This document shows positions 34,632 to 46,036 of a stretch of DNA of 64,000 nt, piece after piece. The stretch spans positions 124,626,381 through 124,690,380 of the forward strand of contig CM061229.1 in the NCBI GenBank assembly GCA_030844895.1, given 5' to 3'. The translations under genes were made by a program, and so were the position numbers. Position 1 is the stretch's first letter, and each line of letters begins with the position of its first letter. The notes beneath the pieces were generated by a model. It was not told the origin of the DNA. It did not search any database and saw only the letters and a list, made by a program, of their open reading frames with translations. Source of the stretch: Ambrosia x helenae. Its lineage: Eukaryota; Streptophyta; Magnoliopsida; Asterales; Asteraceae.

Positions 34632-35759
34632 TATACATTATACGCTTACACCGTAAGCAGGGCGTTCATAATAGTTACAATATTTTACTTAAAAATATTC
34701 ATGCCAACATGAAGTTTAGAGACATGACTCAAAAGGGTCCAAACATGAACTGACTTATGGACTGGTCTCAGCAACTTTTAGCATGAGTAAGCTTCTAATT
34801 TTAATCCTTGAAGATGTTAAAGCCGCCGTATCGTTACTCAGGAGCTATGAAGATGAGATGTTCCTTTACATTTAACTACTCTGGTAACCATGATCTCATA
34901 TTGGTGGCAAAGCATTCTGAATACCACAAGTCATGAGATAAATTCAGGAGTGCGTTCATGAGATCTTGTTGAATATTATAATTAAGTAAATTTTTGTAAA
35001 TTAGAAAGTCAACATAAAAGTCAACGGTTGGTTTAGAAACCAGATTATTAACCGACAGATTATGTTAGTTTAGGTAGTTAGAACGGTTATTTGTGACCGT
35101 CAAAACCCAACCTATAGATAGGTTCATATGTATGACATTTGTTTATGTGTTTCAATTCGGGTTTTTGGAGTGAGTTTAAGATAGGGGAAGTTGACATACT
35201 CGATACACATAAAAAATCGCTAAAACAACTAGGATCATGTTTATCAAAAACAGTCTACACCCAGCGTATTTCTGACCTTAACCATCGTAAAACAATTGAC
35301 ATATTTCATGTTTTCTTCCTAAAGCTATAATGAATCAAGACAACAACTTGCCTTTTCAGTTCTAATACATCCAAATTTAACATCTGAACCACTATGAGGC
35401 CATTAAGATAAGGCATCATGACATAAGACATGGGAAAGATAAAAATACGTTTGATTTAATGGTATATATATATATATATATATATATTTTAAAAAGTGAC
35501 GTATAAAAAGTTATTGACGTTTCAAAAATTAAGGGGGAGGGGGTGAAGAACATGTGACTTGCATGTGCATATTATTTTTTCTCTTTTGGACTAAACTACT
35601 ATTTCCACTGTTTTTTCCTTTCACACGTGTTAGTTTCTAATGACTTATCACTCTTTTTATTTTTTTTAGCTTTTATAAGATAACTCAATAGCACGTTATT
35701 ATATAGTGTGGATTCAGCAACTAAAAATCTTAATGTTTATAATAGATTTCACATTTTAT
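34632..35759. other. Spacer; TA microsatellite at 35461-35489, no gene seen
   Basis: AT-rich sequence without a convincing ORF. A (TA)n run of about 28 bases lies at 35461-35489. Confidence 0.5.
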
Positions 35760-35774
35760 TATATAAAACAACTA

Positions 35775-36026
35775 CCACGCGCTTTATGGTGGAGTGGTAT
35801 GAAGGCCTAATGATAGGTGACTTGGGGTCTAATGGTCACAAGTTCGAGCCTTGAAGGATACCAAGTTTTATCGATTATTCACTGTTATACCTTCGGGCGG
35901 GTGGGTGGTCGGGTTTTCTTTGATTGGTGGACCTGGAGGACTAGATGTCCCGTGTGTATCCGTAATTTATCATAAAGAAATTCCCACCGGAGCTCGTGAT
36001 GAATTTATTTATCTTTTCAATTTTTT
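35775..36026 (+). mobile_element. Monomeric tRNA-derived SINE with 15-bp target duplication
   Basis: TATATAAAACAACTA flanks both sides (35760-35774 and 36027-36041). The head has an A-box-like TATGGTGGAGTGG and a B box within AAGTTCGAGCC (about 35841). The tail (ATCGATTATTCACTGTTATACCTTCGGGCGGGT...) is homologous to the tail of the dimeric SINEs. It has one head instead of two. Confidence 0.88.
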
Positions 36027-36108
36027 TATATAAAACAACTAGTGTAAAATTTAACAAAATTGACTATTTTGGAAAGCATAAAAAGGAAAGATAAACACAT
36101 GAAAAGAA

Positions 36109-36411
36109 ATGAGGGATGACTCATTTGGTTGGTTGGCCTAAGTTTCTTTTGAGAGGCTTAAGTTCAATCCTCACTAGCTACATTTGGAGGACATAATGGG
36201 AAATGAGGGATGGCTCTTTGCCTATGGTCAGGAGTTCGAGTCCTGATCTCGCCCGGGTTTTACCGGTTCTCTACCGCAGGTTTTCAGACGGGTGGAGGAT
36301 CGGATTTTCTTCGATTCGGAAACCACTATCAGACGGAGCTCCCAGCAAAGGAAGCAAATTTGCCCGAGCCCCTTGTGGGAGTCTCGCGCTTGTTATGTTG
36401 GGCGTTATAAA
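36109..36411 (+). mobile_element. Dimeric SINE 76 bp upstream of the RRM gene start
   Basis: AAACACATGAAAAGAA flanks it (36093-36108 and 36412-36427). The first head has B box AAGTTCAATCCTC (about 36150) and the second GAGTTCGAGTCCTGATC (about 36233). The tail is shared with the SINE at 21069. Its 3' end is only about 75 bases from the ATG of the RRM gene, so it lies in the gene's promoter or 5' UTR. Confidence 0.88.
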
Positions 36412-36502
36412 AAACACATGAAAAGAATACGATAAAAGTGTTTCGTAGTGTACTTGAATAACATCCAAACATAGTTTTGAGTCAAAACACAAACCACACA
36501 AC

Positions 36503-38081
36503 ATGAGTCGAAAGAGAGAGAAACCCTACTTCTCCCGCCACGCGCCCTACAACTTCAACCACCCCAAGCGCCGCCGTCCTCACCCTACCGACCCACCAAT
36601 CGACGACGACTACTTCCCGGACCAACCATCGTCCTCCGCCGCCGCTCCCACCAACACCGCCGTCGTCATCACCGGTCTTCCCTCCGCCTGCTCCGTCCTC
36701 GATCTCAAGTCCCGGTTCGAGATCTACGGCCCGATTTCCCGAACACGCATGGACCCCGACGGCGTTGCTTACGTCACTTTCCGGTCAAGAGAGTCAGCTG
36801 AATCTGCTATCTCCGCCTCACTTGATCCTTCCTTTGGCATCACCCTTAATTCCACTAGAGTAAGCTGTTTATCTCTGTTTGTTTAATTAACATTTTATAC
36901 ACATGGTACATAAGACTGATTAAACTAACTGAAACCGAAATAACTGACTTAAATTGACGTAGATAACGAATTCGGTCCATATATCCAATAACAAACTAAT
37001 ATTATTTGAAATTTTGAATATTTGTTATTGGATTTATAGACGGTTAATGTGAGGCTAACTCACTCGGTAGAGGTCTCCCTTTTAGTGGGAAGTGAGAGGT
37101 TTTGGGTTGAATTCGACTAAATTAAGATTAGTTTTGTGTAATTTAGGAGTGTGTAACATTTGCAAGTTAGAAAAGTAATTAACACAAATTTTAGTTTTTC
37201 AAGCTCAATGTAGATGCCGAAAAGGCGAAAACCGACCCATAACCTAACAAAACCCATATGGAACATTGAAAAACCGAGATTTCGGGTTTGATTTGGTTTG
37301 GTTTGTACTCCAAAACCTAACTAAAATGCATTTTTTGATGTTTATAATTGGGTTTATGGCCTAAGTTCGTTAATTTGGCCTAAAATTTTAGGCTCAAATT
37401 CATTGTTTTGGGTGAATTAAATTTTCAAGCAGTCAAGCCTAAGCCTAATATAGATCGTGAAAACCGACCCATAACCTAACCGAATCCATATAGAAAAAAA
37501 AACGAAATTTCGGCTTTCGTTTGGTTTGAACTGCAAAACCATAATGTTTTTTTATTGAATTTATATTCAAAAATTATAATTCTGGTATAAAATATCATGC
37601 CCAAATATACTAATAGTGAGAATAACCAAAATTTTAGGCGTAAACTTATTTCAAGCGAAATGTAAAAAACAAAAACTGACCTATGACGGCATGACCTAAA
37701 GGAACCCATACAAAAAACCGAAAACTGAAATTCAGGCTTGCGTCAAGTTTGATGTGAGCTCAAAACCAATGCAACCCGACCTAGTCACACCTCTAGGGCT
37801 AGTGATTTAAGAATTTGGTAATGTTGCAGGTACAAGTGATGTGGGCGAGTGATCCAGTGCCACAATGGAGGGAAGGGGTTAAAAAGGCTTCTTCGTCTTC
37901 ATCGAAGCTGTTGAAACCGGAGTTGCCATTGAGCAGACATGGAAGAGGGAGTAAGATTGGGTCAGCGATTGCGAACTCTAGAGATGAAAAGAGTGATGGT
38001 GGTGAAACTGTCAAGAATAGTGGAAGGCTGAATGTGGCATCTAGAGGTAGGGAAATGGTTGCTTATGATGACATTTTGTAA
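36503..38081 (+). CDS. RRM-domain RNA-binding protein (At1g27050-like), two exons, 202 aa
   Basis: Exon 1 (36503-36859) ends ...NSTR at a GTAAGC donor. Exon 2 (37830-38081) begins after TTGCAG in the same phase with VQVMWASDP; together they encode 202 aa. The basic N-terminus (MSRKREKPYF, HPKRRR) looks like a nuclear signal. The RRM covers about residues 50-127: RNP2-like AVVITGL, RNP1-like GVAYVTFR, and the last strand is supplied by exon 2. The tail is Ser/Lys-rich and ends VAYDDIL. It is GC-rich in exon 1, unlike its AT-rich neighbourhood, and has no lesions, as expected of a functioning host gene. The closest family I can name is the uncharacterised single-RRM plant protein At1g27050. Target RNA unknown. 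Two SINEs sit just upstream. Confidence 0.85.
37040..37790. repeat. Repeat-rich intron of the RRM gene
   Basis: At 37050-37115 a tRNA-like stretch (ACTCACTCGGTAGAGG ... GGTTTTGGGTTGAATTC) looks like a decayed SINE head. From 37200 to 37790 three diverged direct copies of a ~200-bp unit occur, each with AAAACCGACCCATAACCTAA-like and GAAATTTCGG-like pieces. They probably derive from an old MITE. The intron is 970 bp in all. Confidence 0.55.
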
Positions 38082-38274
38082 TTTGGAACATAATTATTTG
38101 ATGCTAAGATGATTCATGCACATCAATTATTGTATAATGTATGTTGAACCTTGATTAGTTCTTGATTTAGTTAGGAATGTGTTTAGTTTGGTTTGGTTTT
38201 ACCTAAAAGTTTGGGTTATTGGAAATGTTTAACTGACCTGCTCAGTTTAAGGGACCTCTCTCTTTCTTTTTTTA

Positions 38275-38459
38275 GTAACTTGGTGATTATTCCATTGTCG
38301 TGCTTTCGGGTGGATGGATAGTTAGGTTTTCCCCAGAACTGGTGAACTTGGTGAAACCGGTAACCCCCTTACACTTCTGGCTGTAGGAGTCCTGTATTTT
38401 GCCGAGTAGGGACTCCAAAGGGAACTCTTGGTGAATTTTGTTGGCCATTCAAAAAAAAA
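38275..38459 (+). mobile_element. 5'-truncated SINE (tail only) downstream of the RRM gene
   Basis: GGTGATTATTCCATTGTCGTGCTTTCGGGTGG and a GTTTTCCCC segment match the common SINE tail. The copy ends GTTGGCCATTC followed by ten A. The tRNA-like head is missing, as expected of 5' truncation by target-primed reverse transcription. Confidence 0.75.
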
Positions 38460-39408
38460 AGTATAGCTGACTAGTGATAAATGTATTTTATATATATGAA
38501 ATATTTTGTAAATAAAGCCTATATATGTTGTTTGGAGATATCACCTTTTACTTCAATAATTTTATATTTTTATTATACAAAAACATTACAACTTTAGAAG
38601 TCATTGGGTTCGTATAATGTTTTGAAAGAAATTGAATGTTTTATTGAGTTTGGGTTTGAAGGAATTGAAATTATTATGTAAATTGTAACAAATTGGTTGA
38701 ATGCTTGAATCTATAGAAGGAATTGGAATGATAAAAACATGACAAAATTTCCAATTGAAACCTCTTCCTCTATTAAGGATCCCCATAATCATCTTTTGAT
38801 GATCCATCAAAGACCCGAGGTAACCTAGAATTGTCTTTGCACATGGTTGCAACTTGCAACCTATGGGATTTCGATCTAGGGCTATATACATATCCGTTGT
38901 CTTCATTGTTGCAACCCTAGATTCTGGTCTGCTAATCTTCCTCTTGATTTCTTTGTTAGTTTCAATGATTTTGTTCTCGTTTTGTTTAGTGGTTATTTGA
39001 TTGTTATAGGGATTTATGGAATATCATTTCACGATCTACTAAAGATGACCACTAACAGTGCATAAATTTGGGGCGTTTAAGTCAAATTCAGTTAATTCTA
39101 AAGAATTTCAAACCTTCCATCCACGTATGGAAGGAGTGTTATATGTAGGTTGTCGAATTTTAGTTGAAAGTTTTCCAATTCCATTTCCCTCTTTAACCAA
39201 CTAAACACAATTTTGATGAAAAGTATTCCAACTCCTGTTACCTTGATATTAGTTGTGTATCATATGACTTTTGTTGCGATACTATGGGTTATTTCCTGAA
39301 TATAGCAAACATGTCTATTAAGACCATAAGTAATAATTGATGCCTTTTAGGGGACATTTTCCGCCACATCATTATCATAAAGCCCCTAAAAATGTGTAAT
39401 GGTTAAAG
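38460..39408. other. Spacer; no gene seen
   Basis: AT-rich. Segments at about 38590-38780 and 39160-39240 share ATTCCAATTCC/GGAATTGAA-like pieces in inverted order, as in an old Tourist-like MITE, but I cannot define the ends. Confidence 0.4.
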
Positions 39409-39662
39409 CTAGGGGTGATCATATTAGGGCCGGACCGAAAAAAACCCGAGAACCGAACCGAATTTAGACCTGAACCGAACCGTGGATGTAATTTAGGTTT
39501 TGCAGTCGGTTCTTGTATATCACCGAAGTCGGGTTTCGGGTCGGATCAGTCCCGAAAGGCTTTAAAACCGAAAAAAAAATCTTGGACCGAAAGTTGATTA
39601 ACAAACAGCTAAACATGATGTACATAGAATTGTTGTCTACTATTGTGTGCTTTCTCCTCTCT

Positions 39663-40511
39663 AGGGCTGTAAACAAACCAAACGTTCGGCAAACGGTTCG
39701 TGAATTGTTCGGCAGGAAGTTCGTTTGTGTTCGTTCGTTTAATAAATGAACGAACACAAACAAAACATTATGTTCGTTTAGTTAAACAAACAAACATGAA
39801 CAGAGGTCGCGTTCGTTCGTTTATGTTCGTGAACGTTTGGTAACATGTTCGTTTATGTTTGTTTGCGTTTGATAGTTCATTAGGGTTTCCAACTTTTTAT
39901 TTTTAATTTAAGTACTTTAAATTTCTCATTATAGATTATTTAATATATATTAGTGTATCACATAATAATATTAATTAACCTATTTTGATTAACTATTATT
40001 TTGGGTAAATTAAATAAGGTTTTCAAGTTAAATAGGATAATTTTATATTTTTACGAGACATTATGTTATGGTAATTATGTGATCAAGATTATATCTAGTA
40101 TTTTTGGGTAATTTGGTTAGTATATTTTGGTGACGATTTATGTGATATAAATGATAATTTTACCCGAAATTTAATATGCGTTAGTTTGTCCCCGGTTTTG
40201 TTCATGAATGCTTGTTTGTGTTGGTTTACGTTCATTTGTGTTTGTTTGTTTTCGCTTTTTCCCCGATACCTAAATTTAACACATAAACACAAAAGAACAC
40301 GACCACGTTAATCTCCTTAGAAAATTTAACACGAACAGAAAATCTCGTTCAATAAGTGTTCATGAACAGTTCGTGAACACGTTATTTCCTTAACAAACAA
40401 ACACAAACACGAAATCTCGTTCGATAAGTGTTCATGAACACGTGATTTCCTTAACAAACAAACACGAACAAGGCCTTGTTCGTATTCGTTTGGTTCGTTT
40501 ACAGCCCTAAG
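39663..40511. mobile_element. hAT-type MITE with 8-bp target duplication
   Basis: The ends AGGGCTGTAAAC (39663) and GTTTACAGCCCT (about 40496-40508) are inverted. TCCTCTCT occurs on both sides (39655-39662 and 40512-40519), the 8-bp duplication expected of hAT. Subterminal regions are crowded with GTTCGTTTG/CAAACGAAC-type repeats on both strands, which are typical transposase-binding clusters. There is no transposase. The right end has three extra bases relative to the left. Confidence 0.85.
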
Positions 40512-40764
40512 TCCTCTCTAACTATTAGCAGGTTCACTTTTTTTAAAATTACTTAGCATCATTATGTTTCTTTCTCTAAAAGGGTACATGATTATTAAAT
40601 TTGAAACATCCATTCATCAACTTAAAAAAATGTCATGTTTCCTCAATTGAGCTATTAAGTACATAATGGATTAATGGCTATTCAATTTCAGGGATAGCAC
40701 TATAGTGACACTTGATTAACAAAATGAAATTAACGGCAAAGCATCACTGAATGGCTATTCAATC

Positions 40765-40863
40765 TCAGGGATTTAGAAAACCACCAGCTTGAATCATAAA
40801 ATCCTTGATTATCCTATGAAATTTACATCCCTTGTATCCAACATGTAATCCAGCTTTTCTACA
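40765..40863 (-). pseudogene. Cyclophilin (PPIH/CYP22-like) exon fragment
   Basis: On the minus strand one frame reads RKAGL-VGYKGCKFHRIIKD and then FMIQAGGF before a TGA. This is the heart of the cyclophilin peptidyl-prolyl isomerase fold, including the catalytic-site FHRIIKDFMIQ motif. The RKAG..VGYKGC lead-in is characteristic of the spliceosomal PPIH/CYP22 group. Only about 32 codons remain, with no flanking exons seen, so it is a gene scrap. A short direct repeat (AATGGCTATTCAAT at 40676 and 40751) lies next to it. Confidence 0.72.
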
Positions 40864-42330
40864 GAGCATCAGGTGGATGAACAAATAACAAATCAGTAGA
40901 ACACTTGAGAATTGCAATCTTCACAACACATTAACAACAACGAAAGTATGACTTCAGATAATGTAAAATACTAAATGACACACTAGGTTCTTTCAAAAAC
41001 GATGAAATTCACTTATACATTATATCGAACATTTGGTGTGCAAACATTCTAAGCTTAAATACTACATTTACACAGAAGCATAATCAACCTATCCATCAAG
41101 TATAAGATACTTGCAAGTTCATAACAATGATACAATGGTTGCAGGTGATTATACATTACAGAATTTGATGAAAGTTCTACGAAATTGGGTATAGATAATA
41201 GTATTAAATATTAATATAGAGGTTTGATTCACATACCTACAAATATGGAAGATGATTTGCGTAATCTGAAATGAACCTAAAGCTTTATGGATCGAATTTG
41301 GCATCATTAACATCGGTTTCGGTCTTTGAATCAGGACCGACAAACCCGATTGAAGCAAGACCGATACCCGGATTCTGATTTAGGTCTTGTATTCGGTTCT
41401 CTATTTCTACCAATCTCGGTCTTCGGGTCGGTCCGGGTAATTGACGGGTTGGGTCGGTTCTTAAACTTTGCTCACTTAAAGCCATTTAATACCCCTTTTA
41501 GTTATTACTTTTCATATTTTTTATCCTATTTGGGCATTACACTAGAAATGCCTCACCTTTTTAATGCTCATATAATGCCAAAGGGGATGGTGTTGGAGGC
41601 ATTATCATGCTTATTCATGCCCCTATGATACCCATTACACACGGTGTAAACGAATTCATTCACATAACCACTTAAATAAATGTCTCGTTTGTGAGATTTT
41701 GAAAATTATCGATAAAACAACAAGGAAGAGTAATAATAATATGATAAATAGAATTAAAAAAAAGACATCAAAAGGACTAATAATATACTTTGCAAATATA
41801 AATATAACTAGGTGTTGGTTGGCTCGCGCTTCGCCGCAGGCACGACTGTTGTGCGTACATATTACGCGCAAAGCGTGGCGGAGAAGCACACTATTTAACT
41901 AACCTTACAGTTTCATGTCCGCCTTCATTTTCCATATCCAATCCCCTCCTCCTCCCCTTCTTCTTCTATTTAAACCCCCTTTTGTTCTTCCAATCATTCA
42001 CCATGTTTATGTCTCCAAATTGCAGCTACAACTCCAACGACCGTTGTGTTTTCATCTTCAAACCCCCATCTCCAGCAGCTAAATACCCACACTTTGTCGT
42101 CGAATGCCTTAAGTCTAACCTATACAACCTCCTTTAGCTGCCTTTTAGGCTTGTAAAGAACATGACGTAAAAGTATTGAAAGATGAAACGATTCGTTAAT
42201 CGCATGTTAACATCAGAAGAAAGCAAATCAACAATCTGACACATGCCATTTCAGTCAAACCTGTGTACCTTGTATGCTTACTTTAATACTTTTTTTCTAG
42301 TCAACTGTAATCAAGGGACACTCTCTACAA
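40864..42330. other. Spacer with an ACCG-rich repeat and a possible inverted Helitron end
   Basis: The segment 41280-41470 is rich in CGGTC/GACCG motifs similar to 39410-39600; the two may be ends of an older element around the hAT MITE. At 41808-41885 a minus-strand GC-rich stretch ends AACACCTAG then T. No coding exon is convincing. Confidence 0.4.
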
Positions 42331-42464
42331 TGTTAGAGAGCTGATGATATTATTATATAATAATTGTGGTACAAACAATAAGGAAAGAAATAAATAGTCA
42401 TAATATACATAATAATTACAATTGACCAAAAGCAATATTAAAGGAGAGAAATTAGTAGAATATA

Positions 42465-43262
42465 TTATCCTTTATCCCCCTGCAAGCGAAACGGCGGAGG
42501 ATGCACACGAAGTTGATCACGGAAGAACTCAAATTGTGGTCGCGGTAAGCTTTTTGTGAAGATATCCGCAAGTTGAAGCTTGGTAGAAACAAATTGAGTA
42601 TGCAATTTTCCAGACATAATTAGTTCCCGTACAAAGTGGTAATCCAAGTCGATGTGTTTTGTGCGTTTGTGAGATACTGGATTTTGGCTCATAAACAACG
42701 CACTTTTGTTATCACAAAGAAGTGTTGGTCGAGTAGCTGGAAGAGCCCGCAGTTCCTGTAGAAGATGTGTAATCCAAACAATTTCAGCTGCTGCAATGGC
42801 CATAGCCCGATATCCCGGCTCACAACTTGATCTTGAAACGGTTGGTTACTTCTTGGCGCTACAGGAAACTAAATTACCTCCTAGAAAAATAGAGTAACCA
42901 TATGTAGATCTTCTTGTTTCAATACACCTAGCCCAATCTGCATCTGAATATCCTAGTAACGAAGACGACGTGTCACGAGTAAACACAAGACCGTGAGAGA
43001 TTGTTCCCTTGACATACCGAAGAATGCGCTTGACTAACTGAAAATGGGTTTCAGTAGGCGCATGGAGATGTTGACAAGCTTGGTTTACAGCATATGAAAG
43101 GTCGGGTCGAGTATTGGGAGAGGAAAAAGAGGTAGATTCATCAAATGTTGAAAGTAAAAGATTGGTAAGGTTGGTGTGGGATGAGGTATTGTCAAAAGGG
43201 AAATATGTCTCATCAAAACGAGCATGACGAGTCACATATGTGCGAGACGAGGTAGGATCAAA
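42465..43262 (-). pseudogene. Copia RT C-terminus and RNase H with internal RT deletion
   Basis: Reading from 43262, residues typical of the end of integrase (YVTRHARFDETYFPF) run directly into PNTRPDLSYAVNQACQHLHAP, the RT C-terminus. The whole RT core, including the YVDD motif, is therefore missing. RNase H follows: LLGYSDADWARC, then after a stop near 42846 AIAAAEIVWITHLL, LLCDNKSALFMSQNP, RTKHIDLDYHFVRE and ADIFTKSLP. The frame ends at 42465. Confidence 0.85.
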
Positions 43263-43819
43263 ACACTTATATCCTTTATATTGAGGTGCATAGGCTAAAA
43301 AGATACAAGGGATACTACGAGGAGCAAGTTTGTGAGGCGCCTAATCACGAAGATACGGATACACACAACACCCGAAAACCCAAAGATTGTTATAGAGGCT
43401 TTATTGGAAGACATAGAAGCAACAAAAGCAAAAGACTTGTTCCGAATCACATAGAGACCATTCTCGCACCGGCCTTCAGCGAGTGGTTGACTTGTTTTCC
43501 GGTCCTGAATAATAAAAAACGAGTTTTAGAATAAGACATCAACCGGATAATCATTTGTCAACTTGCTAACGGAAAGAAGGTTCTTAGTTAAATTAGGAAC
43601 AACTAAGACATCTTTTAGTTTGACATATTTGTTTATAGAAACGTGCCCTTTATGCGTAATGGGTAAGGAATCGCCATTACCAAAGACAACGGAATTAGAG
43701 CCAGTGTATGGATAAAAAGAGTGAAGGTTACCAGTATCATCAGTCATGTGTAAGTCAATATCCTTTATATTGAGGCGCATAGCCTAAAAAGATACAAGGG
43801 ATACTACCAGTATCATCAG
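43263..43819 (-). repeat. Scrambled direct duplication of integrase and protease segments
   Basis: The block 43270-43395 copies the integrase end (43835-43945). It joins at once to 43396-43756, a copy of the protease/GAG-pre-integrase stretch 44623-44983. Then comes another partial copy of the integrase end (43757-43806), before the normal order resumes. Copies differ by few bases. The pattern is jump-like, as left by template switching during reverse transcription or by unequal exchange. Confidence 0.85.
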
Positions 43820-44410
43820 TCAATATCCTTTATATTGAGGCACATAGCCTAAAAAGATACAAGGGATACTACGAGGAGCAAGTTTGTGAGGCGCATAATC
43901 ACGAAGATACGGATACACACAACACCCGAAAACCCGAAGATTGTTATAGGATGGCTGTGTATCAAAAAGCACCTCAAATGGAGACTTGTTTTGTAAGACT
44001 TTGGTGGGTAGCCGATTGATAATATAGGTGGCGGTACTAAATGCATCAACCCAATGAGTGATCTGAACACGAGCATGAAAAAGCATGGCTAAACCCGTTT
44101 CGACAATATGGCGATGTTTCCTTTCGGCACGTCCATTTTGAGGAGCAGTATATGGACATGAAAAACGATGAAAGGTACCATTATCATCAAAAATTTTGCG
44201 CACATATTGATTTACAAATTCCGTTCCCCCGTCACTTTGAAAAACTTTAACTTTTCGCGTAAATTGAGTTTGGACAAACCGTAAAAAAGTTTGTAGAACC
44301 GCATAAAACTCGTTTTTAGTTTTTAGTGGATATAGCCAAGAAAACCTGGAATAATCGTCAACAAACACAACATAATACTTATATCCATCTTTACTAAGAA
44401 CGGGTGAGGG
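43820..44410 (-). pseudogene. Copia integrase core
   Basis: The 182-aa frame (44368-43820) has MFVDDYSRFSWLYPL, FQSDGGTEFVNQYV, SCPYTAPQNGRAERKHRH and WVDAFSTATYIINRLPTK. It matches the integrase DDE core and the downstream copia motif. It is separated by a TGA (near 44411) from the preceding domain. Confidence 0.85.
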
Positions 44411-44990
44411 TCACCATAAGTCGCAATGAACAAGATCAAGAGGATGAGAAGCACGTTTCTCATTCGAATCAAAAGGCAATCTGTGAGCCTTAGCAAGTTG
44501 ACATGGAGAACAAACATTAGGCTTAGGTAAAACATATGTAAATGACAAACAACCAAGTTTTTGCAAAATGGAAATAGTATAAAATGCAACATGTCCTAAA
44601 CGATTATGCCAAAGTTCAAAAGAGGCTTTATTGGAAGACATAGAAGCAACAAAAGCAAAAGACTTGTTCCGAATCACATAGAGACCATTCTCGCATCGGC
44701 CTTCAGCGAGTGGTTGACTTGTTTTCCGGTCCTGAATAATAAACAACGAGTTTGAGAATAAGACATCAACTGGATAATCATTTGTCAACTTGCTAACGGA
44801 AAGAAGGTTCTTAGTTAAATTAGGAACAACTAAGACATCTTTTAGTTTGACATATTTGTTTATAGAAACGTGCCCTTTATGCGTAATGGGTAAGGAACCG
44901 CCATTACCAAAGACAACTGAATTAGAGCCAGTGTATGGATAAAAAGAGTGAAGGTTACCAGTATCATCAGTCATGTGTAAGTCGGCACCA
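44411..44990 (-). pseudogene. Copia protease and GAG-pre-integrase domain
   Basis: The frame 44974-44411 begins in the protease (ADLHMTDDTGNL), passes VPNLTKNLLSVSKLTNDY, and contains the GAG-pre-integrase zinc motif: HNRLGH followed by CSPCQLAKAH. The frame joining it to gag is shifted around 44985, so the polyprotein is broken. Confidence 0.82.
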
Positions 44991-45926
44991 GAATCAGCAG
45001 TCCAGTCTGGTCCGTCATCAGAAACATGACATTTGGCATGGAAAGCACGCGCAAGATCCTCATCGCCGCTGCAGATGTCACAAAAGATGCAAGTTTGGGA
45101 CAGTTATTCGCATAATGACCATTAGTGCGACATAGTTGACAATGCGGTGGTCTGCGCGTCCCTTTGGATTGGGTTTGTGAAGGCCGCCCACGAGAATAAG
45201 ATGCCGAACCAGATCTGGAACGGGTAGAGGAAGAACCGAAGGACCGGTTATGAGATGTGTGGGCTGCAAAAGCAACAGGAGCAGGGACGGGTGGGTGCAA
45301 GGAGTGAAGAAACTGTTCTTGACTTTCGGCTTTGGTGAGTAACTCGCGGAAAGGTAATGGGTCGCGAGCGGTACGAATGGCAGTGGACCAGCTTTCAAAG
45401 GTAGGACCAAGACCACAGAGAAACCAATGAGTTTTATCGGTGTCAGAGACGGGATGTCCAATAGCCGATAGTTGGTCACAAACCGACTTGAACTTGCGCC
45501 CAAACTCGGCTACTGTGGATGAACCTTTGGACAATTGTCGAAGGTTATCACGAAGGAGATGCATACGCTCAAGTGAAGTATTACTATAGGCCGCTTCAAG
45601 GGCAGTCCATATGTCACGAGCAGTGGAGAGGCCGAGAATTTCGGCGACAGCCTCCTCGGTGAGGGAGGAGTTCAGAATGAGAATGGCTTGTTGGTCAAGA
45701 ACAAACCAAGGAGAAAAGGCAGGGTTGGATTGTTCTTTATTATCGACCAGAATGGTTTTGGCAGGAGGTGGTGCTGAACCATCAACATGGCCAAGAAGTT
45801 ATTGATTTGCAAGAAGAGGAAGAATTTGATTGTGCCATAAAAGGTAATTAGTGGATGCGAGTTTAAGAGTTATCATGTGGAGTATTGTGGCCATGGGATG
45901 TTTGGATTCGGTGGTGGTTGACATGG
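44971..45926 (-). pseudogene. Copia Gag (UBN2-type) with zinc knuckle, broken
   Basis: It starts near 45926 (MSTTTESKHPMATIL, KLASTNYLLWHNQILPLL). A TAA at 45799 interrupts it. Open sequence resumes from about 45790 and the long frame 45564-44971 carries HLLRDNLRQLSKGSSTVAEF, WFLCGLGPTFESW and the knuckle CQLCRTNGHYANNC. It is homologous to plant copia capsid proteins. Confidence 0.82.
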
Positions 45927-45976
45927 CGACAACAGAGGAGATCAGAGTAACAACTTTTGGGCTGGAAGAAGAACAA

Positions 45977-45980
<4 letters not shown>

Positions 45981-46033
<53 letters not shown>
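45981..46033. repeat. TA dinucleotide microsatellite
   Basis: An uninterrupted (TA)n run of about 53 bases, directly abutting the foldback element on its right. Confidence 0.95.

Positions 46034-46036
<3 letters not shown>

Larger units (their letters stand above)
42331..45926 (-). mobile_element. Rearranged minus-strand Ty1/copia element lacking its RT core and 5' LTR
   Basis: Minus-strand order from 45926 is gag, protease, integrase, a scrambled duplicated block, RT C-terminus and RNase H, then a possible LTR remnant (42464 to 42331, ending CTCTCTAACA). Sequence upstream of gag is replaced by a TA microsatellite at 45981, so no 5' LTR or primer site remains. RT is deleted internally. It belongs to a different copia lineage from the element at 7860. 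Confidence 0.85.

Noticed and set aside
35139..35330. 63-aa open frame in the spacer after the Helitron
   Set aside because: AT-rich, no homology recognised, no splice context; chance ORF.
38590..39245. Tourist/Harbinger-like MITE
   Set aside because: Inverted-looking ATTCCAATTCC pieces exist, but no clean ends or 3-bp target duplication could be set.
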